Position numbers and translations under genes: made by a program. From NCBI GenBank assembly GCA_024399545.1, contig JAKSNS010000003.1:28597-92596 (forward strand): 64,000 nt of DNA, written 5' to 3'. Origin of the DNA: Paludibacteraceae bacterium. Lineage in GTDB: Bacteria > Bacteroidota > Bacteroidia > Bacteroidales > Paludibacteraceae. Below are positions 48,582-56,848 of the stretch, one piece after another. The notes beneath the pieces are model-generated. The model saw only the letters and a list, made by a program, of their open reading frames with translations. It did no database searches and was not told the DNA's origin. Positions within the stretch are counted from its first letter, which is position 1. Each line of letters begins with the position of its first letter.

Positions 48582-49580
48582 TTATTCATAGTCTCCCCTG
48601 CTGAGTGTCAGTTTCCTCCCTATTACTTCAAGTCGTTGCCTTGTGACGTCCAGCGTCTCCGCGGCATCATTTCCCGTGATGCGTTTGTTGTCATAAATAC
48701 TGTATTTCCCCCTTTCCGTCAATGGCGTTATGTTTGGCATAATCACGTTCGCCCCTGCCATCACCCCACGTTCCATACCATCTTCCAAAATAGTGTCAAG
48801 TGCCGTGGTGGCTGGCAACAGCAGGTGTGGGTTTGTCATACGTATGACGGAAAGCAGACGAAGTGTCATATCGGCTGACCCTGCTTTACACTTATCAAAA
48901 GGCGTGCCAGCGGCAGGAATGAAAGGCCCGATACCAACCATAGCGGGCCTTAGCTTTTCAATCAAACGAATATCTTTTATATACCCCTCTATCGTACACC
49001 TTGGCGCACCAACCATGAAACCACAACCCGTCTGATACCCCAACCTTTGCAAGTCAACGAGGCATCTCAGCCTGTTATCATACGACATCTCCTTTGGGTG
49101 TAATTGGCTGTATAATAATGGGTCGGCAGCCTCATGCCTAAGCAGGTAGCGGTCAGCACCAGCCTCACGCCACAATCTGTAACTCTCCGCGGGACGTTCA
49201 CCCACCGACAGTGTCACGGCAACATCAGGGTGCCTCTCTTTTATCCCCTTCACAATCTCGGCCAACCGTTCGTCCGTAAACCACATATCCTCTCCGCCTT
49301 GCAGCACGAAAGACCTGAGTCCCAACTCATAACCATCATCGCAAGCCTTCCAAATCGTCTCATGCGAAATCCTGTATCTTTCCGCATTTCGGTTGTCCCT
49401 CCTCAACCCGCAATAATGGCAATTGTTCCTGCAATAACTTGAAATCTCAATCAGCCCACGAGCGAAAACCCTCTCTCCATAGACGCTTTCTGCCGCCATT
49501 CGTGCGTTTCTGTGCAACTCTTCAACCTTCTCGGCATCTTCCGTGGTCAGCCACTCTCTTATTTCATCGTCGCTCATCAT
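48582..49580 (-). CDS. hydE: [FeFe]-hydrogenase maturase HydE-type radical SAM protein
   Basis: 332 aa, the usual HydE length. The radical-SAM cluster motif C50-x3-C54-x2-C57 is in the context IEISSYCRNNCHYCGLRR. Other typical HydE stretches include GYELGLRSFVLQGGED, TLSVGERP, DRYLLRHEAADP, GFMVGAPRCTIEGY and the C-terminal 'MPNITP' region. Known role: uses SAM to help build the organic part of the [2Fe] subcluster of [FeFe]-hydrogenase, together with HydF and HydG, neither of which is in this window. It begins ATGATG; either Met could be used. The first ATG overlaps the 4-bp duplication (ATTT on plus) next to element copy B, so its 5' leader consists of that element. Confidence reflects that related BioB-like/PylB proteins look similar. 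Confidence 0.82.
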   Translation of the reverse strand: MMSDDEIREWLTTEDAEKVEELHRNARMAAESVYGERVFARGLIEISSYCRNNCHYCGLRRDNRNAERYRISHETIWKACDDGYELGLRSFVLQGGEDMWFTDERLAEIVKGIKERHPDVAVTLSVGERPAESYRLWREAGADRYLLRHEAADPLLYSQLHPKEMSYDNRLRCLVDLQRLGYQTGCGFMVGAPRCTIEGYIKDIRLIEKLRPAMVGIGPFIPAAGTPFDKCKAGSADMTLRLLSVIRMTNPHLLLPATTALDTILEDGMERGVMAGANVIMPNITPLTERGKYSIYDNKRITGNDAAETLDVTRQRLEVIGRKLTLSRGDYE

Positions 49581-49582
49581 TT

Positions 49583-49780
49583 GGTGAGTTCTATAAATTC
49601 ATTTTGAGTGTTTTTGAAGTTTGTTTTAGGCAGATTGCTGTGCGGAAGAAGGGAGCATAGCGGGCTATGTGACCGCCTGACAAGCAGCAAGATGCCAAAA
49701 GAAACTTCAAAAACACCAAAAAGTTTATTCATTAGTAGTATCATTTCGTTTTATCAAACGGTGAATTTATAGAACTCACC
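49583..49780. mobile_element. MITE-like inverted-repeat element, copy B (198 bp)
   Basis: The terminal repeats are the same as in copy A, and the flanking direct repeat is ATTT (49579-49582 and 49781-49784). The central hairpin reads CATAG-CGGG-CTATG (49656-49669): relative to copy A, two stem positions differ and both are compensated on the other arm. The right end supplies the TGA stop codon of the mechanosensitive channel gene, and the left end abuts the hydE start codon. Confidence 0.87.
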
Positions 49781-52259
49781 ATTTGTTTTGTTTTATCAAT
49801 ATCTCCTGCTGGTTGAAAGGAATCTCAACGCCATTCTCTTTGAACAACTTGAACACCAGTTCCTTGACTTCTGCGTTATAAGCGATTTGGCACTCAGGAC
49901 GCACGTTTTGCTTTATCGCTATTCTCACCGAGCTCTCCATAAATTCGTCAAACGCTATTTTTATACCATACTCAGGGTCAATAACTTTCCTACCAAAAGC
50001 ATCTTCTCTCTCCAACTCTCCCTTCAGTGCCTCTGTCAATAATCCGCGGACCCTGTCAATATCCGAACTATATGAAATCCCGACGGCTATTTTCACGAAT
50101 TCGTAAGGCGTGCTTTTAGTGATGTTCTTGAAATTCAGGTTGAACAGTGTGGTGTTCGTGAACGATACTACAGGCCCTCCAATCGTCTGTACGTCAGTCG
50201 TCTGGTATGATATTTTTGTCACGCTGCCCCTCACACCGTCGCACTCTATCATATCACCTACCCTCACACGTCCCGACATCAGTTGAATGCCGTAGATAAA
50301 GTTGTTCAGCACATCTTTCATCGCCAAACCTATACCTGCCGCCAGACCTGCAACTATTGCCGAAAGTGCGCCAACGGGTATCTTCAGCAGTATAACTGCG
50401 TAAATGGCGAAAAGTCCCCAAAACAGTATCCCTATCACGTTGTCTGCCAGCGTCAGGTTCACCTCGTTTTTGCTTATGTGTCCCTGCCCTGACTCTTTCA
50501 TCGCTTTCTCGTATTTGTTTACGCGGTACAGTGATTTGAACAGATAGTTCAAGTATCTGAATATGAAGAACAGTACTCCCACCGACACAAGTTTGAATAT
50601 TGATACCTCCAGCATCACGTCATCCCCTGTGCCTAACGACAGGAATGTCTTGAATAACAAGAAACGGAAACTTCCCCCAAGGTTGAACAATTCTGCCGCC
50701 AACCACACGCACAATACCACCGAAAGCAATGCGAAGATAGGTATAATCGCCTGCATCACAAAGTCGTAAAGCCACGTAATCCTGATGAAGTCTCCTTTTT
50801 TGTCATTTGATGCCATACTGTGGTTCTCCTCGTATTTTTTCTTCCTGCGCTCCAAACCATTCGCTTCATAGTACGTCAGCAATGACCCGATAGCGTATAT
50901 CGTCGCAAGGAAAGCCGTTTGGAATAACCAATATAACTGTAATTGCAAAGCCATGAATATAAACCCGATAGTCGCCGAAACAGCCGAAGCGGCCATCATC
51001 CCGAACGAAACCCACTGGTAGGTCAGTATAACCCCAGACATTTTGCTTCTCAGCCCTATTACTATCGTCAGTTGCCACAATGTGGCTACTATTGCGACAG
51101 GTGCAATCAGCAGGTTCAGCAGGTGGTCTGGCACGAATACCATCCTGCACAGCATCACGAAAAGCCCCAACAATATTACCGGCAAAAAAGAGAAAAACAC
51201 CGTTTTCGCGTGTTCGGCGGGCATACCTATCAATATTGCCAACAGCAAAGCCCCAAGCATCCACATGAATATCAGCATCGGGTTGACTGCCACGCCGTTG
51301 GATATCATTGCCGACAATATGAACACAACCATGGTGTATAGTACCGTGACGACTAACAATGTCACCAAAGGTCGCACCATCCTGAATCGTTCCGTCCTCA
51401 TTCTCTTCACTTTATGCGACAGCACCACGACTACCACAACGCTCAGCAGCACTATTATCCCCAAAAACGCCAAGTGCCACAGCAAGGCCGTCAGCAGGTG
51501 ACTCCCGCGCCATCTGCTGCCTCTCACTCCTCCCGTCGAGCTGTATTTCAGCATGCAGTCGCGTTTCACCTGCCGCCAATACGAAGGTAACGATGTCAAT
51601 ACTGTCAAAAATCCGTCCTGCCCTGTCTCGTATATCTCTTTTTGTATTGCCGTGTAGTGCGTTTTCGCATACTCGAACGCGTCGCCGAGGTTCTCCCTCA
51701 TGTTGGCGTACATTATGCTGTCCTGGCGTATTTGCCGACGTTCCGCACGGTAAGATTCCATGATCAGCGACGTGTAGTATGAGCAAGTGTCCAAGTCCGC
51801 CATCGCTTCGTCCGTCAGTTTGTAGTGTTTGCTCTCCACAAGTTCCGCCAACGAGTTTTGCAGCCTTTTGTAACGATCTATCTCACTGTCCAATACCTCC
51901 ATATTGCCGTACTGTGGCTGGCCTAAGCTTCTGAACGAAAAGTACTGTTTGAACACCTGGTCCATCACGTACGTCTGGTCGAACGTGAAACCCTCGTCTT
52001 GCGAGTAGAGCATTAACTCCAACTCGTTGCATCTACGGGTCATTTCCACCATTTTGCGTCTCTGTACCTCTTTCAGGTCATTGCCTTTCTGGTGTTCTAT
52101 CCTGTCTTTCCTAATCTGTTTATATTCAAGCCTCAACTCGTCTTTCAGCACGCCAACCGTATTCGCGAAACTCTTTTCGTCGAATACCGCAAGACATTTT
52201 GCGCTGACAAACCAAACCAGCAGCAGTGCCAAAACGGCTTTTCCTATTACCCTTCTCAT
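49776..52259 (-). CDS. Large MscS-family mechanosensitive channel, 827 aa
   Basis: A signal peptide (MRRVIGKAVLALLLVWFVSAKCLA) is followed by a ~230-residue charged periplasmic region with coiled-coil character. Some ten hydrophobic segments span ~255-620. The MscS pore helix and beta domain follow: GALSAIVAGLAAGIGLAMKDVLNNFIYGIQLMSGRVRVGDMIE, then TTDVQTIGGPVVSFTNT and a C-terminal 'VRPECQIAYNAEVKELVFKLFKENGVEIPFNQQ' end. The family opens under membrane tension on hypo-osmotic shock; large forms with periplasmic domains resemble MscK/MscM. The start overlaps the ZIP gene stop (ATGA), indicating translational coupling. The last sense codon TGG is followed by a TGA contributed by the inverted-repeat element, so the original C-terminus may have been a little longer. 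Confidence 0.88.
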   Translation of the reverse strand: MRRVIGKAVLALLLVWFVSAKCLAVFDEKSFANTVGVLKDELRLEYKQIRKDRIEHQKGNDLKEVQRRKMVEMTRRCNELELMLYSQDEGFTFDQTYVMDQVFKQYFSFRSLGQPQYGNMEVLDSEIDRYKRLQNSLAELVESKHYKLTDEAMADLDTCSYYTSLIMESYRAERRQIRQDSIMYANMRENLGDAFEYAKTHYTAIQKEIYETGQDGFLTVLTSLPSYWRQVKRDCMLKYSSTGGVRGSRWRGSHLLTALLWHLAFLGIIVLLSVVVVVVLSHKVKRMRTERFRMVRPLVTLLVVTVLYTMVVFILSAMISNGVAVNPMLIFMWMLGALLLAILIGMPAEHAKTVFFSFLPVILLGLFVMLCRMVFVPDHLLNLLIAPVAIVATLWQLTIVIGLRSKMSGVILTYQWVSFGMMAASAVSATIGFIFMALQLQLYWLFQTAFLATIYAIGSLLTYYEANGLERRKKKYEENHSMASNDKKGDFIRITWLYDFVMQAIIPIFALLSVVLCVWLAAELFNLGGSFRFLLFKTFLSLGTGDDVMLEVSIFKLVSVGVLFFIFRYLNYLFKSLYRVNKYEKAMKESGQGHISKNEVNLTLADNVIGILFWGLFAIYAVILLKIPVGALSAIVAGLAAGIGLAMKDVLNNFIYGIQLMSGRVRVGDMIECDGVRGSVTKISYQTTDVQTIGGPVVSFTNTTLFNLNFKNITKSTPYEFVKIAVGISYSSDIDRVRGLLTEALKGELEREDAFGRKVIDPEYGIKIAFDEFMESSVRIAIKQNVRPECQIAYNAEVKELVFKLFKENGVEIPFNQQEILIKQNKW

Positions 52260-53002
52260 AGCGCGTCAATGATTAACAATGTCATGAATCCCACCAGCAA
52301 AGCGTATGTCGCCTGTTTCTGATACCCATGCGTATGCGTCTCTGGTATCATCTCGTCTGATGTCACATACAGCATCGCTCCTCCCGCAAACCCCAGCAAC
52401 ACAGGTATCAAGAATTCCGAGATTGACCCAATTCCAAATCCCATCCATACCCCCAACACCTGCAACATACCTATCCCCAACGATATAGCCATCGTCCTGA
52501 ACGCTGACACGCCTGCCAACATCAAGGGGGTAATAATCACCATCGCCTCTGGTATGTTCTGCAATGACAAACCTATCGTCACGCTCCACGAAGGTTCGTC
52601 GCAACTCATGCTTATACCTGCCGCCATGCCCTCTGGTATTTTATGCAACGCTATGGCCATGACGAACAGCAAGACTTTGTTCAGCAAACGGTTGTTTTTA
52701 TGCTGCTCTGGGTCAAGTCCCGTAATGTTGTGCATATGCGGTGTTACTATATCCAACAGGTTGAGGAACAGCGCACCTACCAACACCCCCACGCACACCA
52801 CGCCTTTTGCCAACCACCCATAAGCCTGGTCAAAACCCGAAAGTATCAACCCAATCGTCGAGGCTGCCAACATTACGCCCGTGCAGAACCCCAACACTAT
52901 GTCATTCCATTTGTGGGGCATCTTCTTGACGAACAGTCCAAGTACGCAACCCAACAACGTCGCCCCGCCTAACGAGGCTGCCGAAATCCAAACTGTATTC
53001 AT
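52256..53002 (-). CDS. ZIP-family metal transporter, 248 aa
   Basis: Eight hydrophobic segments. The metal-site signatures are in the fourth and fifth helices (IALHKIPEGMAAGIS and LSLQNIPEAMVII); the usual HNIPEG has Q in place of the first His in the second motif. A short His-containing loop precedes them (TPHMHNITGLDPEQHK). The family imports zinc and related divalent cations across the inner membrane. Its stop overlaps the MscS start by 4 bp (ATGA), so it is the first gene of a ZIP-MscS operon. Upstream lies a ten-copy 11-bp array instead of a recognisable promoter. Confidence 0.88.
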   Translation of the reverse strand: MNTVWISAASLGGATLLGCVLGLFVKKMPHKWNDIVLGFCTGVMLAASTIGLILSGFDQAYGWLAKGVVCVGVLVGALFLNLLDIVTPHMHNITGLDPEQHKNNRLLNKVLLFVMAIALHKIPEGMAAGISMSCDEPSWSVTIGLSLQNIPEAMVIITPLMLAGVSAFRTMAISLGIGMLQVLGVWMGFGIGSISEFLIPVLLGFAGGAMLYVTSDEMIPETHTHGYQKQATYALLVGFMTLLIIDAL

Positions 53003-53052
53003 TGTTTTTTCCTTTTTTCTTCTTTGCCTTCACCCATCTTCTACCTATCCCC

Positions 53053-53162
53053 AACGATACATTAACGATACATTAACGATAGATTAACGATACATTAACG
53101 ATACATTAACGATAGATTAACGATACATTAACGATAGATTAACGATACATTAACGATACATT
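53053..53162. repeat. 11-bp tandem repeat, ten copies
   Basis: Ten head-to-tail units AACGATA[C/G]ATT without spacers. The only variation is C or G at position 8, in the order C C G C C G C G C C. The array ends 50 bp upstream of the ZIP start codon, in the leader/promoter region of the ZIP-MscS operon. The 11-bp spacing is close to one DNA helical turn. Confidence 0.9.
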
Positions 53163-53212
53163 GACCTACCCCTAACGTCGTCCGCTTCTATACAACTGCA
53201 CGCTAACCCCTG

Positions 53213-53236
53213 TAAAGACGAAGCCAGATCCGTCTC
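53213..53236 (-). terminator. Possible terminator of the DASS transporter gene
   Basis: In the minus direction, AGACGGA pairs with TTCGTCT (one G-U pair) and is followed by TTACAGG. The stem belongs to the same family as the AGACGGAGC/GCTCCGTCT palindromes at the window's right end. Confidence 0.4.
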
Positions 53237-53253
53237 CGAGGGATATACGTAAG

Positions 53254-54678
53254 CTACAAAAGTCCCATTTTCCCTGCCGCTATCAGCCACAGGTAACCCA
53301 GTACGAAACCTATCACACCTACGACTAACCCGGTAATCACCATATCTTTCTGTTTTATAAACCCTTTTGAATAGGCTATTGCGTTTGGGGGTGTCGAAAT
53401 AGGCAACGACATTGCCAATGATGCCGACAATGCCACCCCTATGATTACGACCTGCGAGCCTCCAAATCCCTCAAACATGTCTTTCATTGCAAACGCCACT
53501 ATACCTATGATTGGCACCATCATTGCTGCTGTCGCGCTGTTTGACATGAACGTCGAAAGCGTCAGGCATAACAACCCCGACGACACAAGCACAACCACAG
53601 GCGACCATGACCCGAATGGTATCTGGTTGACCATCAACGAGTCCAACCCCGTTTTGCTAATCGCCGCGCCAAGTGCGAAACCTCCCGCCACTAACCACAG
53701 CACGTCCCAATCTATCTTCCCCAAATCCTCTTTCGTTACAATCCCGAATATGCAGAAAACCGCAAAAGGTATCAACGCCACCACATTGCAGTTCACGCCT
53801 AAGAACTGCTCCCCGAACAGCCACAGCAACACTGTCACGACAAACGTAACATACACGACCACAGCCTTCCACGATTTGTCCCACTCCCCGTCTATCCTCA
53901 CCTCTATCTCACTGTGCGACGATTTGAACGCCGTCCCAATGAACAGCCACGCAATCGCCAGGATTACCAACATCAGTGGCACCATCACCAACATCCACTC
54001 CCCGAAGTTTATATCTATCTTCATCATCGAGTTCACATATTCTTTTGCCACTACGTTCGGCGGCGTGCCTATAGGCGTGCCTATTCCCCCGACATTCGCG
54101 GCCATCGGTATTGCCAGCGTCAGCCCTGTTTTCCCCTTGACGTCATCTTCCGGCAGTGTCGAAAGCACGGGCGTAAGTATCGTTATCATCATTGCCGCCG
54201 TCGCTGTGTTCGACATAAACATACTCAACATTGCCGTCACGACTATGAACCCCAACATCACCATCCGCGGCTTCTTGCCGAACAAACCAATCACGACCCT
54301 CGCCAGGTTTGCGTCTAACCTGTATTTCGTCGCTCCTATCGCCAACACGAAACCTCCCATGAACAACATCACCGTAGGGTTCGCAAATTCCGACATTATG
54401 GACTTGTAGGCTATTGGTATGCCTACCTCAGCACCTCCCATAAACGCCAACATACTGTCACTAACCGTCAGCAGCAATCCAACCATCAGCACCACCGACG
54501 TCGCCCAAATAGGTATAACCTCGGTTATCCACATACAAGCCGATAGTACGAAGAAAACTATTACCCTTTGGTGTATAACTGTCAGTCCTTCAACTCCAAA
54601 ACTCTCTGTCGGCACAAACCAGCAAGTCAAGGTGAGAACCACAGTCACCAACCATCCTATAATCTTCCTTTTTCCCAT
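53254..54678 (-). CDS. SLC13/DASS-family sodium:anion symporter, 474 aa
   Basis: The ATG at 54678 (MGKRKIIGWLVTVVLT...) is chosen because the promoter lies in the longer open frame. About eleven membrane segments occur in two inverted halves, each with the SNT motif region of the family: FMSNTATAAMMITI (first half) and FMSNSATAAMMVPI (second half). Each is preceded by a G-rich loop, with GTPIGTPPN and SLPISTPPN as matching re-entrant signatures. The family takes up dicarboxylates, citrate, sulfate or phosphate with sodium. The two SNT motifs make a dicarboxylate/Na+ carrier likely, but the exact substrate is not readable from sequence. It is a single gene, divergent from typA. Confidence 0.88.
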   Translation of the reverse strand: MGKRKIIGWLVTVVLTLTCWFVPTESFGVEGLTVIHQRVIVFFVLSACMWITEVIPIWATSVVLMVGLLLTVSDSMLAFMGGAEVGIPIAYKSIMSEFANPTVMLFMGGFVLAIGATKYRLDANLARVVIGLFGKKPRMVMLGFIVVTAMLSMFMSNTATAAMMITILTPVLSTLPEDDVKGKTGLTLAIPMAANVGGIGTPIGTPPNVVAKEYVNSMMKIDINFGEWMLVMVPLMLVILAIAWLFIGTAFKSSHSEIEVRIDGEWDKSWKAVVVYVTFVVTVLLWLFGEQFLGVNCNVVALIPFAVFCIFGIVTKEDLGKIDWDVLWLVAGGFALGAAISKTGLDSLMVNQIPFGSWSPVVVLVSSGLLCLTLSTFMSNSATAAMMVPIIGIVAFAMKDMFEGFGGSQVVIIGVALSASLAMSLPISTPPNAIAYSKGFIKQKDMVITGLVVGVIGFVLGYLWLIAAGKMGLL

Positions 54679-54699
54679 AATGATACATTCCTTCAATTT

Positions 54700-54731
54700 G
54701 CAAAGATAACGCTTTTTTCTGACTTTCCAAA
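54700..54731 (-). promoter_or_regulatory. Promoter of the DASS transporter gene
   Basis: On the minus strand, TATCTTTGC (54700-54708) with TTTG (54728-54731) 19 bp upstream. The start codon is 22 bp downstream. Confidence 0.7.
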
Positions 54732-54804
54732 CCCTTTGGAATAAATTTTTTCCACTGTTGAAAAAAAAGAGCCGCAACATGCCATCTAAACGAAAAAAAA
54801 TGCT

Positions 54805-54813
54805 TACCTTTGC
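54805..54813 (+). promoter_or_regulatory. -7 element upstream of typA
   Basis: TACCTTTGC is 43 bp before the typA ATG. I see no convincing -33 element at the usual distance. Confidence 0.5.
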
Positions 54814-54855
54814 AGTTTGAAATAATAACTACAAAAAATACCATTAAACCAATTG

Positions 54856-56661
54856 ATGGATATAAGAAATATTGCCATAATTGCCCATGTTGACCATGGC
54901 AAAACTACGCTGGTGGATAAGATGCTACTGGCGGGTCAGCTCTTTCGCGAGAACCAGCAGACCGGTGAATTGATGCTCGACAATAACGACCTCGAACGTG
55001 AACGCGGCATCACTATCCTTTCCAAAAACGTCTCTATCGAGTACAAGAACACCAAGATTAACATCATCGACACCCCAGGCCATGCCGATTTCGGTGGCGA
55101 GGTTGAACGCGTCCTCAATATGGCTGACGGCTGTCTCCTCCTTGTTGACGCTTTCGAGGGACCTATGCCACAAACTCGCTTCGTCCTCCAAAAAGCCCTC
55201 CAGATGGGGCTTAAACCTATTGTTGTCGTCAATAAGGTTGACAAGCCTAATTGCCGCCCTGACGAGGTGCAGGAGGCCGTCTTCGACCTTATGTTCAATC
55301 TTGACGCTACCGAAGACCAACTCGATTTCCCTACTATCTACGGCTCTGCCAAGAATAATTGGATGTCCGACGATTGGCGCACACCTACCGATAACATTAC
55401 CGCACTCCTTGATGCAATCATCAAGTTCATCCCTGCCCCTAAGCAACTCGATGGCCCTCTTCAGATGCTCATCACTTCGCTTGATTTCTCATCCTACGTC
55501 GGACGAATTGCCGTTGGCCGTGTTCACCGTGGCACAATTCACGAAGGCGAGGACATTATGCTCGTCAAACGTGACCGCTCTCAAATCAAACAACGTGTCA
55601 AGCAACTCTTTACTTTCACGGGGCTTGGCCGTACTCCTGCCAAGCAGGTCGTCTCCGGCGACATCTGTGCTATTGTTGGTATTGACGGTTTTGAGATTGG
55701 CGACTCTATCTGCGATATTAACACGATTGAGCCTCTTAAGCCTATCGCCATCGACGAACCTACAATGTCGATGACTTTCACAAATAACGACTCTCCTTTC
55801 TTTGGCAAGGATGGTAAGTATGTGACCTCACGCCACATTTACGACCGCCTTATCCGCGAGCTTGACCGAAACCTCGCTCTTAAGGTTGAGACTGTCGGCG
55901 AAAATCTTGCCACTGCTAATGTTTGGCGCGTCTCTGGCCGTGGCGTACTTCACCTCGCGATACTTATCGAGACTATGCGCCGTGAGGGTTATGAACTTCA
56001 GGTTGGACAGCCGCAGGTTATCACTAAGACCATCGACGGAAAACTTTGCGAGCCTATCGAGCAACTTACCATTAACCTCCCCGAGGAGTGTTCCTCACGC
56101 ATTATTGATATGGTAACTCGCCGTCACGGCGAGATGCTCTCTATGGAGACTCAGAAGGATCGCATTCACCTTGAGTTCGCTATCCCTTCTCGTGGCATTA
56201 TCGGTCTTCGCAACGCAGTCCTCACTGCTTCTGCGGGCGAGGCTATTATGGCTCACCGCTTTATGGAGTACCAACCTTGGAAGGGCGACATCGAACGTCG
56301 CATCAACGGCTCTCTCATCGCCATGGAGGCTGGCACGGCTTACGCTTACGCCCTCAACAAGTTGCAAGACCGTGGGCGTTTCTTCATCTTCCCACAGGAG
56401 GAGGTTTACGCAGGGCAGGTCGTTGGTGAAAACGCCAAGGATAACGACATTGTCATCAATGTCACCAAGTCCAAGAAACTCACTAATATGCGTGCCTCAG
56501 GTTCTGACGATAAGGTCAACCTAACCCCTCCCGTTGTCATGTCCCTCGAAGAGACTCTTGAGTATATTAAGGAGGATGAGTATGCCGAAATCACCCCTCA
56601 CCACATCCGCATACGCAAAATAATCCTTGACGAAACCGAGCGTAAGCGTTCTGGCAGATAA
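54856..56661 (+). CDS. typA: Ribosome-associated GTPase TypA/BipA
   Basis: 601 aa from the ATG at 54856; a TTG just upstream is ignored. GTPase motifs: P-loop AHVDHGKTT (residues 10-18), switch region RERGITI, DTPGHADF, NKVDKPNCRP. A domain II beta-barrel, domain III and the TypA-specific C-terminal domain (EYQPWKGDIERRINGSLIAMEAGTAYAYAL..., LTNMRASGSDDK) follow. Family knowledge: an EF-G-like translation factor that binds the ribosome and is needed for stress or low-temperature growth and ribosome assembly. It is the first gene of a likely typA - small membrane protein - parE run. Confidence 0.97.
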   Translation: MDIRNIAIIAHVDHGKTTLVDKMLLAGQLFRENQQTGELMLDNNDLERERGITILSKNVSIEYKNTKINIIDTPGHADFGGEVERVLNMADGCLLLVDAFEGPMPQTRFVLQKALQMGLKPIVVVNKVDKPNCRPDEVQEAVFDLMFNLDATEDQLDFPTIYGSAKNNWMSDDWRTPTDNITALLDAIIKFIPAPKQLDGPLQMLITSLDFSSYVGRIAVGRVHRGTIHEGEDIMLVKRDRSQIKQRVKQLFTFTGLGRTPAKQVVSGDICAIVGIDGFEIGDSICDINTIEPLKPIAIDEPTMSMTFTNNDSPFFGKDGKYVTSRHIYDRLIRELDRNLALKVETVGENLATANVWRVSGRGVLHLAILIETMRREGYELQVGQPQVITKTIDGKLCEPIEQLTINLPEECSSRIIDMVTRRHGEMLSMETQKDRIHLEFAIPSRGIIGLRNAVLTASAGEAIMAHRFMEYQPWKGDIERRINGSLIAMEAGTAYAYALNKLQDRGRFFIFPQEEVYAGQVVGENAKDNDIVINVTKSKKLTNMRASGSDDKVNLTPPVVMSLEETLEYIKEDEYAEITPHHIRIRKIILDETERKRSGR

Positions 56662-56689
56662 TAAAAACTAAACAACTCATTTATATATC

Positions 56690-56848
56690 ATGAAACAGTA
56701 CCTTGGAATAATAATCGTCCTCGTAGGTGTCATTTGCCTCATTACCCACGCTTTTGTTGGTGGCAATGCAACTCTTTGGATTGGCATCATAATCGAGGTT
56801 ATAGGACTTGTTCTTCACATTGTTATCAATAAACAGAAAAAATATTGA
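56690..56848 (+). CDS. Small two-helix membrane protein, 52 aa
   Basis: ATG at 56690, product [20 protein letters not shown]... ending ...[12 protein letters not shown]. It has two hydrophobic segments (about 4-20 and 29-46) with a short GGNATL turn and a basic tail. It lies 28 bp after typA, and its stop overlaps the parE start (TGATG at 56846-56850), which argues strongly that it is translated. Function unknown. It could be a small conserved inner-membrane peptide. The ORF is shorter than usual annotation cut-offs. Confidence 0.7.
   Translation: MKQYLGIIIVLVGVICLITHAFVGGNATLWIGIIIEVIGLVLHIVINKQKKY

Noticed and set aside
53053..53162. CRISPR-like array
   Set aside because: Units are only 11 bp, directly adjacent without spacers, and there are no cas genes.
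53441..54409. 322-aa plus-strand open frame
   Set aside because: It is exactly opposite the DASS transporter, whose motifs and topology are convincing; the antisense product is Thr/Asn/Ile low-complexity.
54679..54780. 34-residue N-terminal extension of the DASS transporter
   Set aside because: The -7 and -33 elements (54700-54731) fall inside it.
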